Shown here piece by piece: positions 1 through 7,567 of a stretch of 11,534 nt of DNA. Position 1 is the first letter of the stretch; the number at the start of each line of letters is the position of its first letter. A program made the translations under genes and the position numbers. The notes below the pieces were generated by a model. That model was not told the origin of the DNA and did no database searches. It worked only from the letters and a program-made list of their open reading frames with translations. Source of the DNA: Planctomycetaceae bacterium (GTDB taxonomy: Bacteria > Planctomycetota > Planctomycetia > Pirellulales > Thermoguttaceae); contig JAIRPZ010000166.1 in assembly GCA_031256755.1 (NCBI GenBank), positions 1 to 11,534 on the forward strand, in the 5' to 3' direction.

Positions 1-57
<57 letters not shown>

Positions 58-143
58 CGTCACCTCGCAAATACACCGTATCGAGATTATCGGCAAGACA
101 GCGGCAGGAAGTTTAGACCGTTTATTCGTCATCTGTGTTTGAC

Positions 144-449
144 CTACGCCCCGTGAATACCGGGCGGATAATACTGCATATCGAATTCGTTCTTTTCAAT
201 GATTTTAGAATTCGGATCCAACTCAATGACTTTAACGAGATTGGCGACTATCTCATCAAACAGGAAAGGCATTGGAAAAGAACCGAACACTAATCTATTG
301 GAGAGCATCTCATATTCGTCAGGAGTATGCTCGCTCAACACTGTTAATTGATCGCCTTTTCGTGTAACGCGGACATGGAAACCTTTATAAATGGCTTCAA
401 TGTAAAAGTGATTTGCCCAAAAGTTCTCTTCTGTAATAACTGTCTTCAT
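144..449 (-). CDS. Small unknown protein, candidate immunity protein of the MuF toxin
   Basis: A 101-residue acidic soluble protein with no signal peptide, membrane segment or recognisable motif. Its ATG (449-447) overlaps the TGA of the MuF-peptidase gene (448-446) as ATGA, so translation is probably coupled. The N-terminal half alternates short hydrophobic and charged stretches (residues 15-40, beta-like), followed by a proline and aromatic-rich turn (FPMPFLF) and a helical segment with VANLVKVIEL. A small gene placed directly after a MuF protein with a C-terminal enzymatic domain is the usual position for a cognate antitoxin in MuF polymorphic toxin loci, so an immunity role is inferred from position only. 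Alternatives are an unrelated small phage protein. I do not recognise the family. Confidence 0.75.
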   Translation of the reverse strand: MKTVITEENFWANHFYIEAIYKGFHVRVTRKGDQLTVLSEHTPDEYEMLSNRLVFGSFPMPFLFDEIVANLVKVIELDPNSKIIEKNEFDMQYYPPGIHGA

Positions 450-2221
450 TTCTTAAGCCCCCGCAATATCGACATAATGCCGTTAAAGTATTCAGGATAT
501 TTTTGTGCGAACTCCGTTCCGGTGCGAATTATCCGCTCCATATCATGCCGATTCGATGTATCGGTCAATAAACACGTAAAAAACATTGTCAGTATTTCCA
601 GCGGTTCATCACCGTCCTTTGTTTTGCGGAACAACAGGCAATACGGGGACGGAACAGGTATATCGGATTCGGCAACAAATGTATTCTTTTCGGCATTCCA
701 AATCTTTTCCCCTTTTTTATGAGCATTAAAAAAGCCGGTCAATGCCTTCCGCAAGGGAAGGTTCTTTTCGGCAACCTCATGCATAAGTTCATGGACAGTG
801 TAAGAAAAAGGATTGAACGTAAAAGGCATGCCGACAATTCCGCCTTTGGCTTTCAAATCAATCAGAATTTTACCGGTATCATGCCAATTTCCTGTTTCTG
901 TTTTTGCAACATACACTTCCACTTTCTCTTTGATTTTTATTCCGGTATTATTCAGCACTGCTTGCACGGAACGGGCAGCGTCTTCGACAACGGCTTTGAC
1001 TTCTCTCTTTTGCAAGACAGTCGGTTTTTTCCCATCCGAAAATCTGCCTTCGTTGCCGTAAAAATTGTCCTGATATTGGAAATCAAAAGACGTATTTGCT
1101 GCCGGCTTGCCGAACAAACTCTCCAGCGTCTCTTTGGCGTGTGCCGTTTCTACCTTATCAAGTTCTTTCTGTAATACCGCAATGTCTTTTTCTTTTGCCG
1201 CATCGGACTTGCCGCTTGCGTCAATCTGTTCAAGTTTATCGTCAATCACTTTTAACGACCGCTGATGCATTTCATCGGCAAGTTCATGCTGCTGAACGAA
1301 TTCCTTTGCCTGTCCGGTCAATTCCGGCAGCGGCTTGTCCGCATATTTTTTCTCGCCTTCGATTGCCGGTTTAATGTCCCCCTGACGCGGCTCTTTCACA
1401 CCTAACTTCTCCAAGTCATCAAGCGTCCGGCGGTATCCTTTGTCGGGATCAACAAGTTGGTCAAGTTTCAACTCGCCCCGCTTCCACCGCTGATAACGCT
1501 CTTTGCCCAGCCACTCTTCCTGAAACTTCGCCGGCTGACTCTTCAGATACTCTTCAAACGTTGCATTGCCGATCTCGCGGTAAGCCGGCTTGCCCGTCTC
1601 ATTTTCGTAACGCTTCACCTCGTCATAATACTTCTGCACCCGCGTATCATAAGATAATTCGTCCCAGTCCTTTTGACGCTTCGGGTTTGCATTATGCCGT
1701 TCCTTCGCCTTCTGTTCAAAGTTCTCCGCCTCGCCCGTCTTCTCCCGTTCAAACGAATCCGATATTTCGTTAATCGGCAGAAGCATACACCGGCAGTTCG
1801 GATGCAAAGGCGGTATTTTCGTTTCGTTAATGGTCTCCAATGTCCAACGCTGCCTGTCCATCAGCGCACACACCGGACAGAGACGACTGTCAAACTTCGC
1901 CGAAAATTCAATCGCCGTAATGTCGTCTCCCTGTTCCATCACCGCCTTATAGGTTTCAAATGCCGTGTGATTGGACGCACTGATCGTGATTGTCCGGGCA
2001 AGCGTCCGCGCCGCATTCCGGCTTTGGGCAATCGCCCCGTTATCGCTGAACATGTCCTTAATGACATTTTGTACAGAAAGGTTCTCATTCGCTACGCCCT
2101 TCTGCACCGCTGCAAAGATACGATTCAGATCGTCCTCTCCGTAGCGGCGGAACCACTGCTCTATCGACTGACCGCCGAAGGGCTGATACTTGAGCATATC
2201 GCTAACTGCTTTTTCGTTCAT
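446..2221 (-). CDS. MuF-domain protein with C-terminal zincin metallopeptidase domain (candidate MuF polymorphic toxin)
   Basis: A 591-residue protein. Residues about 1-150 match the phage Mu F / SPP1 gp7 head-morphogenesis module: a helical part, then the paired cysteine signature CPVC (115-118) and HPNCRC (140-145). Residues about 160-300 are charged and low in hydrophobicity, and residues about 305-372 look like coiled coil. The C-terminal domain carries the zincin motif HELMH (477-481), with zinc ligands H477 and H481 and catalytic E478. E542 in EILTM is a candidate third ligand, and the protein ends with YPEYFNGIMSILRG, a tail seen in peptidase-bearing phage minor head proteins. MuF proteins are packaged in virions, and those with enzymatic C-termini act as polymorphic toxins; delivery here is inferred. 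The ATG overlaps the upstream TGA (ATGA) and the end overlaps the next gene. No portal, terminase or capsid gene is visible beside it, which is unusual. A structural role with virion maturation activity is the alternative. Confidence 0.88.
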   Translation of the reverse strand: MNEKAVSDMLKYQPFGGQSIEQWFRRYGEDDLNRIFAAVQKGVANENLSVQNVIKDMFSDNGAIAQSRNAARTLARTITISASNHTAFETYKAVMEQGDDITAIEFSAKFDSRLCPVCALMDRQRWTLETINETKIPPLHPNCRCMLLPINEISDSFEREKTGEAENFEQKAKERHNANPKRQKDWDELSYDTRVQKYYDEVKRYENETGKPAYREIGNATFEEYLKSQPAKFQEEWLGKERYQRWKRGELKLDQLVDPDKGYRRTLDDLEKLGVKEPRQGDIKPAIEGEKKYADKPLPELTGQAKEFVQQHELADEMHQRSLKVIDDKLEQIDASGKSDAAKEKDIAVLQKELDKVETAHAKETLESLFGKPAANTSFDFQYQDNFYGNEGRFSDGKKPTVLQKREVKAVVEDAARSVQAVLNNTGIKIKEKVEVYVAKTETGNWHDTGKILIDLKAKGGIVGMPFTFNPFSYTVHELMHEVAEKNLPLRKALTGFFNAHKKGEKIWNAEKNTFVAESDIPVPSPYCLLFRKTKDGDEPLEILTMFFTCLLTDTSNRHDMERIIRTGTEFAQKYPEYFNGIMSILRGLKK

Positions 2222-2562
2222 CGCTGTTCCGCTACTGATTTAACGACATCATGCATACTGTCCATATAAGTCCGCATGGCTTGTTTGATTCCTTTCGCCC
2301 GCACCAGCATAATCTTGACGCGGAGTTTCTCCCACCGCTCATAAATCTCTTTCGGTGTCCGCTGTCCTTCCAACTGCCAGCGTTTCAACCGCGTCAATTC
2401 CTCTGTGAGCAGATCGGTCAATGCGTCATCGGTCTTGTCCAGTTCCGCAACAATCAGATCGCCGAGCGTCTCCGCCACACCGATCACTGCCGCATGAACA
2501 TCAAGAGCGTTTTTCGCTTGCACGCATACCATCCTGTTATGCGCCGTGGCGGCGTACGCCAT
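2218..2562 (-). CDS. Unknown 114-residue helical protein coupled to the MuF gene
   Basis: A 114-residue, strongly charged, predicted mostly helical protein with no signal peptide or membrane segment. Residues about 15-60 (from ALDVHAAVIGVAETLGDLIV) look like one amphipathic helix or helix pair, followed by a basic stretch around RLKRWQLEGQRTPKEIYERW and a basic C-terminal helix. Its TGA overlaps the MuF ATG as ATGA (2221-2218), so it should be co-translated with the toxin candidate. In phage genomes the gene before MuF is normally the portal protein; this one is far too short for that. It could be a chaperone or adaptor, a portal remnant or a scaffold-like protein. I do not recognise the family, and no clear Shine-Dalgarno precedes the ATG at 2562. 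Confidence 0.75.
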   Translation of the reverse strand: MAYAATAHNRMVCVQAKNALDVHAAVIGVAETLGDLIVAELDKTDDALTDLLTEELTRLKRWQLEGQRTPKEIYERWEKLRVKIMLVRAKGIKQAMRTYMDSMHDVVKSVAEQR

Positions 2563-2589
2563 TACTTTTTAATTATTTTAATACTCATT

Positions 2590-3155
2590 TTATTTAATCA
2601 GCATCAATATATAATCTATATTTTTACAATGCAGACATTGAAATAAATAACCTTGAAGAGAACCATTATTAACGAGATATTTCGACAATTCATTTATGCT
2701 CATCATATTATAATATTTTATATCTGATTCTAAATCAACAAAATCATTTAATTTATCCTTTATTTCATTCCAAACGACATATCCAATGAAAGCGTATAAA
2801 TCATCACAATGAGCCAACCAAACTTCCTGCTGCCAACCGCTATAACCGGGTGTCCGTTTTGTAACTTCTTCAATCGCATCTTTACAAATATTTAATGTAT
2901 TAGGTTTATTTAGATATGGAGAGATTCCCTTAATACTTGCCTAATCCTGAAATTCCCCAGCAAATCTTTCTGCCGCCTTACCATTTGAAATGCAAAAAGG
3001 GCATAAATATTCCACTCGCTAACGGTATAAAACGGGTTTGTATAATCAACATGAATTTCTTGTCCGCAACAATCACATTTTACGGTTTTATCTGTTTTAA
3101 ACGCTCCCGTTCCAATCGAATTGGGATGATACTTGAATTTAGGTAAATTGTCCAT
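2590..3155 (-). pseudogene. Broken cbrC-family (UPF0167) gene
   Basis: The first 47 codons from the ATG at 3155 read like the N-terminus of CbrC/UPF0167 proteins: LPKFKYHPNSIGTGAFK, then CDCCGQ and NPFYTVSE. The frame then breaks near 3014-3017 by what looks like a one-base loss. The next frame continues with the family sequence VEYLCPFCISNGKAAERF, and then meets TAG at 2943-2941. After the stop the same frame runs on with WLAHCDDLYAFIGYV, NNGSLQGYLFQCLHC. A third lesion, an extra TA in TATATA near 2608-2612, moves the end out of the frame that would give the expected terminal DAD. All three cysteine pairs (CDCC, CPFC, CLHC) survive, spread over two frames. In E. coli CbrC is linked to colicin tolerance. 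Here it precedes a toxin module, so a former immunity-type role is an inference. An AGAGAG stands just before the ATG. Confidence 0.85.
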
Positions 3156-3376
3156 TTTTCTCTCTATTTTTATAATTATTACAGATGAATATCATTTTGC
3201 CAAGCACTTTCTGATGAAATTTTCATAGAATATTTTCCAACCGGTTTAGCCCGTATTGGACATTACGTTCCGGTATACTCAATCCGGCTAAAATTTGTTC
3301 TGCAAAAACGGCAGCCGCCCGGCAAAGGCAGCGGTTTGAATTTTTTTCTATCGGCGACAGCCGAATGTCTTAACGG

Positions 3377-3955
3377 TTACAGTATATCCGCATTACTTTT
3401 TTCGTTAAATTCGGCTATCAATTTATTATTGGCTTCAATAATTTTTTCAAAGTTTATCATCTTTGAATGAAAACTGAATACGAAATCATAATTAACATCT
3501 CTGGGCTTAAATTGATTCACGCCGTAAGCGATACTGTTAGCCGGTATATCTTTCGTAATGACTGCGCCGGCAGCAATAAAAGAATTTTCACCGATGATAA
3601 TCGGTCCTAAAATCTTTGCACCGTCAGCAATGACTACGTTTCTACCGATAACCGGATTACCGGCATTTTCCCATTCATTGCGTATTTTGTTAAATTTCAG
3701 GTTTGAACCAATCGTAACATTTTGGAGAATGACGGCATTTTCGCAAATTTTTGCAGCAATAATCGTGCAGCCGCGGGCGTGATGAGCAAATAAAACGCTT
3801 TTGTCTATTTCCGTACAATGAATTTCACAGCAATAGAATTTTTCCAGCAGTTGCCCTGCCAGTTTCTTCAGTATTTTATTCTTGGAATAACAATTCAGTT
3901 TGACCAATGTTTCAAACATATCCTCTTTCGGATTCGACCGGAAGGACGCAATCAA
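3377..3955 (-). CDS. Left-handed beta-helix (hexapeptide repeat) acyltransferase, serine acetyltransferase-like
   Basis: About 192 residues. The N-terminal part is helical (ETLVKLNCYSKNKILKKLAG). The hexapeptide-repeat beta-helix begins near residue 60, with turns such as CTIIAAKICENAVILQNVTIGS, a loop insertion around KFNKIRNEWENAGN and further turns VIGRNVVIADGAKILGPIIIG and AAGAVITKDIPANSIAYGVN. A CysE-like core HHARG (around 58-62) supplies the likely catalytic histidine. Such enzymes transfer acetyl or acyl groups to serine or to sugars of surface polysaccharides; the substrate cannot be told here. The frame opens at a TTG (3955) that overlaps the stop of an upstream 15-codon frame. That frame starts with an ATG behind AGGA, so the real N-terminus may lie at 3999 with one base missing between. 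The beta-helix itself is intact. Confidence 0.85.
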   Translation of the reverse strand: MIASFRSNPKEDMFETLVKLNCYSKNKILKKLAGQLLEKFYCCEIHCTEIDKSVLFAHHARGCTIIAAKICENAVILQNVTIGSNLKFNKIRNEWENAGNPVIGRNVVIADGAKILGPIIIGENSFIAAGAVITKDIPANSIAYGVNQFKPRDVNYDFVFSFHSKMINFEKIIEANNKLIAEFNEKSNADIL

Positions 3956-3999
3956 TGATGTCCGATGCTCGGTTTGATGATTTCTTCCATAACGTTCAT
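3952..3999 (-). other. 15-codon reading frame overlapping the acyltransferase start (leader peptide or frame-broken N-terminus)
   Basis: An ATG at 3999, preceded by AGGA at nine bases, opens a frame reading MNVMEEIIKPSIGHH and stops with TGA at 3954-3952. That stop overlaps the TTG start of the acyltransferase as TTGA. It has one of the better ribosome-binding sites in the window. Adding one T at 3954-3955 would join the two frames into a single protein (GHH followed by LIASFRS), so it may be the true N-terminus split by a one-base loss. A coupled leader peptide would also fit. Confidence 0.5.
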
Positions 4000-4064
4000 T
4001 GTATTGATTCCTGCGGAAAAAAGAAAGGAGCGTCTGACAACTGACGTTCGCGAGGAATTTCCGA

Positions 4065-4093
4065 TTGACTTTTTCCCGGCTTTGTGTTAATAT
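4065..4093 (+). promoter_or_regulatory. Sigma-70-type promoter of the HzsA-related gene
   Basis: TTGACT (4065-4070), a spacer of exactly 17 bases and TAATAT (4088-4093) form a near-consensus housekeeping promoter, placing transcription start near 4100. The gene starts at 4138, giving a leader of roughly 38 bases without a visible Shine-Dalgarno. Confidence 0.7.
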
Positions 4094-4138
4094 TACAGCA
4101 TCATTGATACTCTGACGCTATTTACCGGTTAACACAAA
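4081..4138. promoter_or_regulatory. 10-bp perfect inverted repeat overlapping -10 and start codon (candidate operator)
   Basis: TTTGTGTTAA at 4081-4090 is matched by its exact reverse complement TTAACACAAA at 4129-4138, with 38 bases between. The left arm covers the first bases of the -10 box and the right arm ends on the A of the ATG. Because the left arm lies upstream of the probable transcription start, an RNA hairpin is unlikely and a DNA-binding repressor at paired sites is the simpler reading. No regulator gene is adjacent. Confidence 0.5.
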
Positions 4139-6918
4139 TGTTCCTGACTCGTACCGCTTTGCTTGTTTCGGCGTTGCTTTCTGCATTTTTCAATTACGCC
4201 GCTTTCGGCGTTCACGCCGGCGAAATTATTGTGCCGGCTTCCGAACCGGCTGCCCACAGCGGAAAATATGCCCCGCAAGACAGTCAGTTCGGCAATTTGG
4301 GCGTTTATAACGGAACAAACGGTTCGGTGACGTGGAAATTTAACATCGCTCAAGCCGGACAATACCACATTCAAGTCCTCTACACTTCCCGCGAACCACG
4401 TCCCTGTACCTTCAAACTGGAAAAACCGAAAGGCAATCCCGTCACGGTTGAAAACGTCTGCGGCAAAGCCACCGGCAGTTTTCACCCGCATACGCTAAAA
4501 TGGGATTCCATCGGCGGCAAGTTCGATTTGGAACCGGGAGAATACAAAATCACACTGACCGCCGCTGTCAATTTTCCCCACATGGCGGGATTTCGGATTA
4601 CCGGGGAAGAACAACTGCCGCAGATTCCCGCCCTGTCCGCAGAAGCACGGAAAAACGCGGAAGAAAAATTGCTGAAAGAACAGCAGGAAATCCAAAGCAA
4701 ATACGCCGAAGGGCGGAAAAAACTCCGCGAACTGATGCCGGACGTAAAATACATCGTTTTTATCAAGCGTGCCACCTTTCAGTCCTCGCATTACTACACG
4801 GACTTCATTGACGGTGCCAGATTTTTCGGTTCCGAACTTTGCCTTCTCAACATTGATGACGGAACGGTAAAATCCCTCGTTCCGTCCTTAAAAGAAGGCA
4901 TTATCGGACGCTGCAACCTTTCCTTTGATGCGAAAAAAGTTATTTTCGATTACAAAAAGAATGCGGATGAAGGTTTCCGCATTTGGGAAGTCGGGATTGA
5001 CGGTGAAGGTCTCAAACAGTTGACGTTTCCGCCGGCTGATGAAGAAGCACGCATTGCAAAGTACCGGATGGACAACAAAGGGCATCGCCATTGGGCGGGT
5101 CCGACAACGTACAAGCATTTTACCGATGATATGCACCCCGCTTATCTGCCGGACGGCGGTTTTGTGTTTGCGTCAACCCGATGCGAGCATGGAATTCTCT
5201 GCGATGGCCCTGATTATCTGACGGCTTCCGTCATTTACCGGGCAAGTCCTGACGGCAAAACGCTTGACAAACTTTCGGATAATTCCGTTTCGGAGTCGAT
5301 TCCGACCATTATGGAAGACGGGCGGATTTTGTACACACGCTGGGAATATGTTGACAACGGTTCGGTAACAAATAAAGGACTTTGGGCATTAAATCCTGAC
5401 GGCACGGCTTCGGTGGAAATTTACGGAGCCAACATTGCCTATCCTTCGGTGTTCAACACCGCCCGGCAAATCCCCGGCGAACCGACAAAATTCGTCTGCG
5501 TCGGTGCGCCGCACATGCCGCTGGGAGTCGGAACCGTCTTGCTGGTGGATGCCAAATTCGACCGCCGCACCGTAGACGGTGTCCGCTACATCACGCCGGA
5601 AGTCGATCAGCAGCACCAATCAACATGGATGAAACCGATTGACGGCAAACCGTTTGTCCGGCTTTGGGAACCGAAATCCGTTAAAGAATGTACCATTCAG
5701 GGCGGCGGTTCCGATGACCACAGCGGCAGCGGCAATACCGATGCCGGTCCGCTTTTTATGGATCCGTTCCCGATTACGGAACACGATTTTCTCGTTTCGT
5801 TCAACCCTGATAAACGGTGGAACGATCGGAATGCTTACGGATTGTATTATATTAACGATCAGGGTGTCCGGCAGACGTTTTTCCGCGACCCGCAGTATTC
5901 GGCTTGGTGTCCGGTTCCGGTGAAACCGGTGCGTATTCCCGGTATGCCGACGGTTCCGAAAAATTCGGAACTTGCCGCCAAGGGTTTGGCAGAATTGATA
6001 GTGGTGGATATTTATGCCGGCATGGACAACGTGAAACGGGGAAGCATCAAGTATATTCGGATCAACGAACATCTTCCGCGTCCTTGGTCAGCCCGGCGGA
6101 TTTCATTGGAAGGGGACAAATGGGTTCCTTGGGGCGGCGATGAATATGATCAGCAACATTCGGTTGTTACAAAAAATACGCACCTCGGTGTCAAAGTTCA
6201 GCACGGCATTGTGCCGGTGGAAGCAGACGGATCGGCACATTTTGTTGTTCCGGCGGACAAAAACATTTTCTTTCAGGCGTTGGATGCAAACTATCGGGAA
6301 GTGCAGCGGGAACGGACATTTGTGAACTTCCGTCCGGGTGAAATCCGGTCTTGCGTCGGCTGCCACGAGCGTGCCTCGGATGCCCCTCATGTTGCCGGAC
6401 GAACAGCCGCCATCGCGATGCAGCGTCCGTACAGCATACCGGGACCGCAGCCGGGAGAAGTGTCCGGCTCGCGCCCGCTTTCCTACATTGACGATGTTCA
6501 GCCGGTTTTAGACCGTTATTGCGTTCAATGCCACAATAACGAAAAAAAGGAAGGGAACATCAATTTAGCCGGCGATCTGACCGAGCGGTTCAACCGGTCT
6601 TATGAAACGCTTATGGATTGGAATTCTTTTCCGGTGATTCGTGAAAACAGACCGAAGGGAGGAAACAACCATTATATGCCGCCGTATTCGTTTGGTTCAT
6701 ATGCCAGCCGGCTGGTCAAACTTCTGGATTCGGGGCATGCCGAAGTCAAACTGCCGCCGGAAGATATGATCAAAATCACGACTTGGGCGGATTCCAACGG
6801 ACAGTATTACGGGACGTATTTCGGACGTAAAAACTTAAAATACAAGGGATTGCCTGATTTCCGTCCGGTGCCGACCTTTGAGGAAACGCAAACGGCGATT
6901 CCGCCGAAATACCGGTAA
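4138..6918 (+). CDS. Secreted HzsA-related protein: N-terminal beta-sandwich, beta-propeller, two haem c sites
   Basis: A 926-residue exported protein. Residues 1-27 form a signal peptide (RTALLVSALLSAFFNYAAFG, cleavage near VHA-GE). Residues about 28-155 look like a beta-sandwich of carbohydrate-binding type. Residues about 165-200 are a charged helix. Residues about 200-560 carry PD40/TolB-like propeller blades (SFDAKKVIFDY, GLKQLTFPPADEE, YLPDGGFVFASTR, IMEDGRILYTRWEY). The C-terminal part has two CxxCH haem c motifs, CVGCH (739-743) and CVQCH (795-799); the second sits in DDVQPVLDRYCVQCH, resembling planctomycete cytochrome domains. The architecture matches HzsA-related proteins of Planctomycetota and relatives. 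True hydrazine synthase also needs beta and gamma subunits, which are absent, so a hydrazine role is not claimed. Periplasmic electron transfer or oxidation of an unknown substrate is inferred. The gene stands alone behind its own promoter. Confidence 0.9.
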   Translation: MFLTRTALLVSALLSAFFNYAAFGVHAGEIIVPASEPAAHSGKYAPQDSQFGNLGVYNGTNGSVTWKFNIAQAGQYHIQVLYTSREPRPCTFKLEKPKGNPVTVENVCGKATGSFHPHTLKWDSIGGKFDLEPGEYKITLTAAVNFPHMAGFRITGEEQLPQIPALSAEARKNAEEKLLKEQQEIQSKYAEGRKKLRELMPDVKYIVFIKRATFQSSHYYTDFIDGARFFGSELCLLNIDDGTVKSLVPSLKEGIIGRCNLSFDAKKVIFDYKKNADEGFRIWEVGIDGEGLKQLTFPPADEEARIAKYRMDNKGHRHWAGPTTYKHFTDDMHPAYLPDGGFVFASTRCEHGILCDGPDYLTASVIYRASPDGKTLDKLSDNSVSESIPTIMEDGRILYTRWEYVDNGSVTNKGLWALNPDGTASVEIYGANIAYPSVFNTARQIPGEPTKFVCVGAPHMPLGVGTVLLVDAKFDRRTVDGVRYITPEVDQQHQSTWMKPIDGKPFVRLWEPKSVKECTIQGGGSDDHSGSGNTDAGPLFMDPFPITEHDFLVSFNPDKRWNDRNAYGLYYINDQGVRQTFFRDPQYSAWCPVPVKPVRIPGMPTVPKNSELAAKGLAELIVVDIYAGMDNVKRGSIKYIRINEHLPRPWSARRISLEGDKWVPWGGDEYDQQHSVVTKNTHLGVKVQHGIVPVEADGSAHFVVPADKNIFFQALDANYREVQRERTFVNFRPGEIRSCVGCHERASDAPHVAGRTAAIAMQRPYSIPGPQPGEVSGSRPLSYIDDVQPVLDRYCVQCHNNEKKEGNINLAGDLTERFNRSYETLMDWNSFPVIRENRPKGGNNHYMPPYSFGSYASRLVKLLDSGHAEVKLPPEDMIKITTWADSNGQYYGTYFGRKNLKYKGLPDFRPVPTFEETQTAIPPKYR

Positions 6919-7003
6919 CCGCCGCAAAACTCAAGAACCGGCGGCAGGAACCGGTGAGTTGACCGCCGCCCGCTGCTTCTCAAAGACAGTGCAGAAGAAA
7001 CCG

Positions 7004-7039
7004 CAGCGGAAAAGTTTACATTTTATATCTTATCCGCTG
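7004..7039. terminator. Hairpin between convergent genes
   Basis: CAGCGGAAAAG (7004-7014) pairs with CTTATCCGCTG (7029-7039) over 10 of 11 positions around a 14-base AT-rich loop. It lies between the ends of the plus-strand HzsA-related gene and the minus-strand small gene and could act in both directions. Neither side has a proper U-tract, so factor-independent termination is only possible. A weaker stem, AACTCA with TGAGTT plus CCGG with CCGG, lies at about 6929-6961. Confidence 0.35.
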
Positions 7040-7049
7040 TTCTCAAAAA

Positions 7050-7544
7050 TCAAAAAATTCCGATTTTTGTTCCGAACTGCACTTCAATCAATACCCAAGG
7101 AGACGTACTGCCAGCACCGGCAACCGGCGGTTTCCGGTAGAATTGAAATGTCCACTGCACCGGATACTGTTCGTATTTCAGAAGGTAAGTCAGCGTGATC
7201 ACATCGGCACCGGTACGTTTGACATCAATCGGTTCGCATGTCAAGATTTCTCCGAATTGGCTTTTTAGTTCGTCCGTTTTTTTCTGCAATTCGGCGATCT
7301 GACCGGTTTCTGCCGAATTGAGCGGACTTTGACGCAGTAATTCTTCGAACGCGGCCGGAGTATTCCCTTTGCCTAATGCGGCGAAAAACACCCGGATTTT
7401 TGCGTCCAGTTCCGGTTCCCGGCTGATTTCTGCCAGCGGCGGGATTTGCGCTCCTGCCGGCATCAGCCGGAATATTGAAAACACCGAAACCGAAAGGAAC
7501 AGCGCAACGGCACAGATATAAACATTCTTTGTTAAAACCTGCAT
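7050..7544 (-). CDS. Membrane-anchored or exported small protein, possible NTF2-like fold
   Basis: About 164 residues from the ATG at 7544. A longer frame opens at 7613 but would overlap the preceding gene by 46 bases and lacks a plausible N-terminus. The start chosen gives a signal or anchor segment at residues about 8-28 (VYICAVALFLSVSVFSIFRL) directly after a lysine. The mature part has helices around FFAALGKGNTPAAFEELL and TGQIAELQKKTDELKSQFG, then beta strands with VITLTYLLKYEQYPVQWTF and a terminal WVLIEVQFG. That order resembles NTF2/cystatin-like domains, but this is by eye. It starts 23 bases after the stop of the 291-residue gene, so the two probably form an operon. Function unknown. 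Confidence 0.8.
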   Translation of the reverse strand: MQVLTKNVYICAVALFLSVSVFSIFRLMPAGAQIPPLAEISREPELDAKIRVFFAALGKGNTPAAFEELLRQSPLNSAETGQIAELQKKTDELKSQFGEILTCEPIDVKRTGADVITLTYLLKYEQYPVQWTFQFYRKPPVAGAGSTSPWVLIEVQFGTKIGIF

Positions 7545-7567
7545 ATTATTTTTCGTGATTAAAACGG

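Noticed and set aside
1673..2269. 198-codon plus-strand frame opposite the MuF gene
   Set aside because: It is antisense to a gene with clear family motifs, is rich in Arg and His as expected of a shadow frame, and has no start signal.
5620..6072. 150-codon minus-strand frame inside the HzsA-related gene
   Set aside because: It lies fully opposite a well-supported coding region and shows no domain.
4138..6918. Annotation as true hydrazine synthase (anammox)
   Set aside because: No beta or gamma subunit genes are present, and HzsA-related proteins are common in planctomycetes that are not anammox bacteria.
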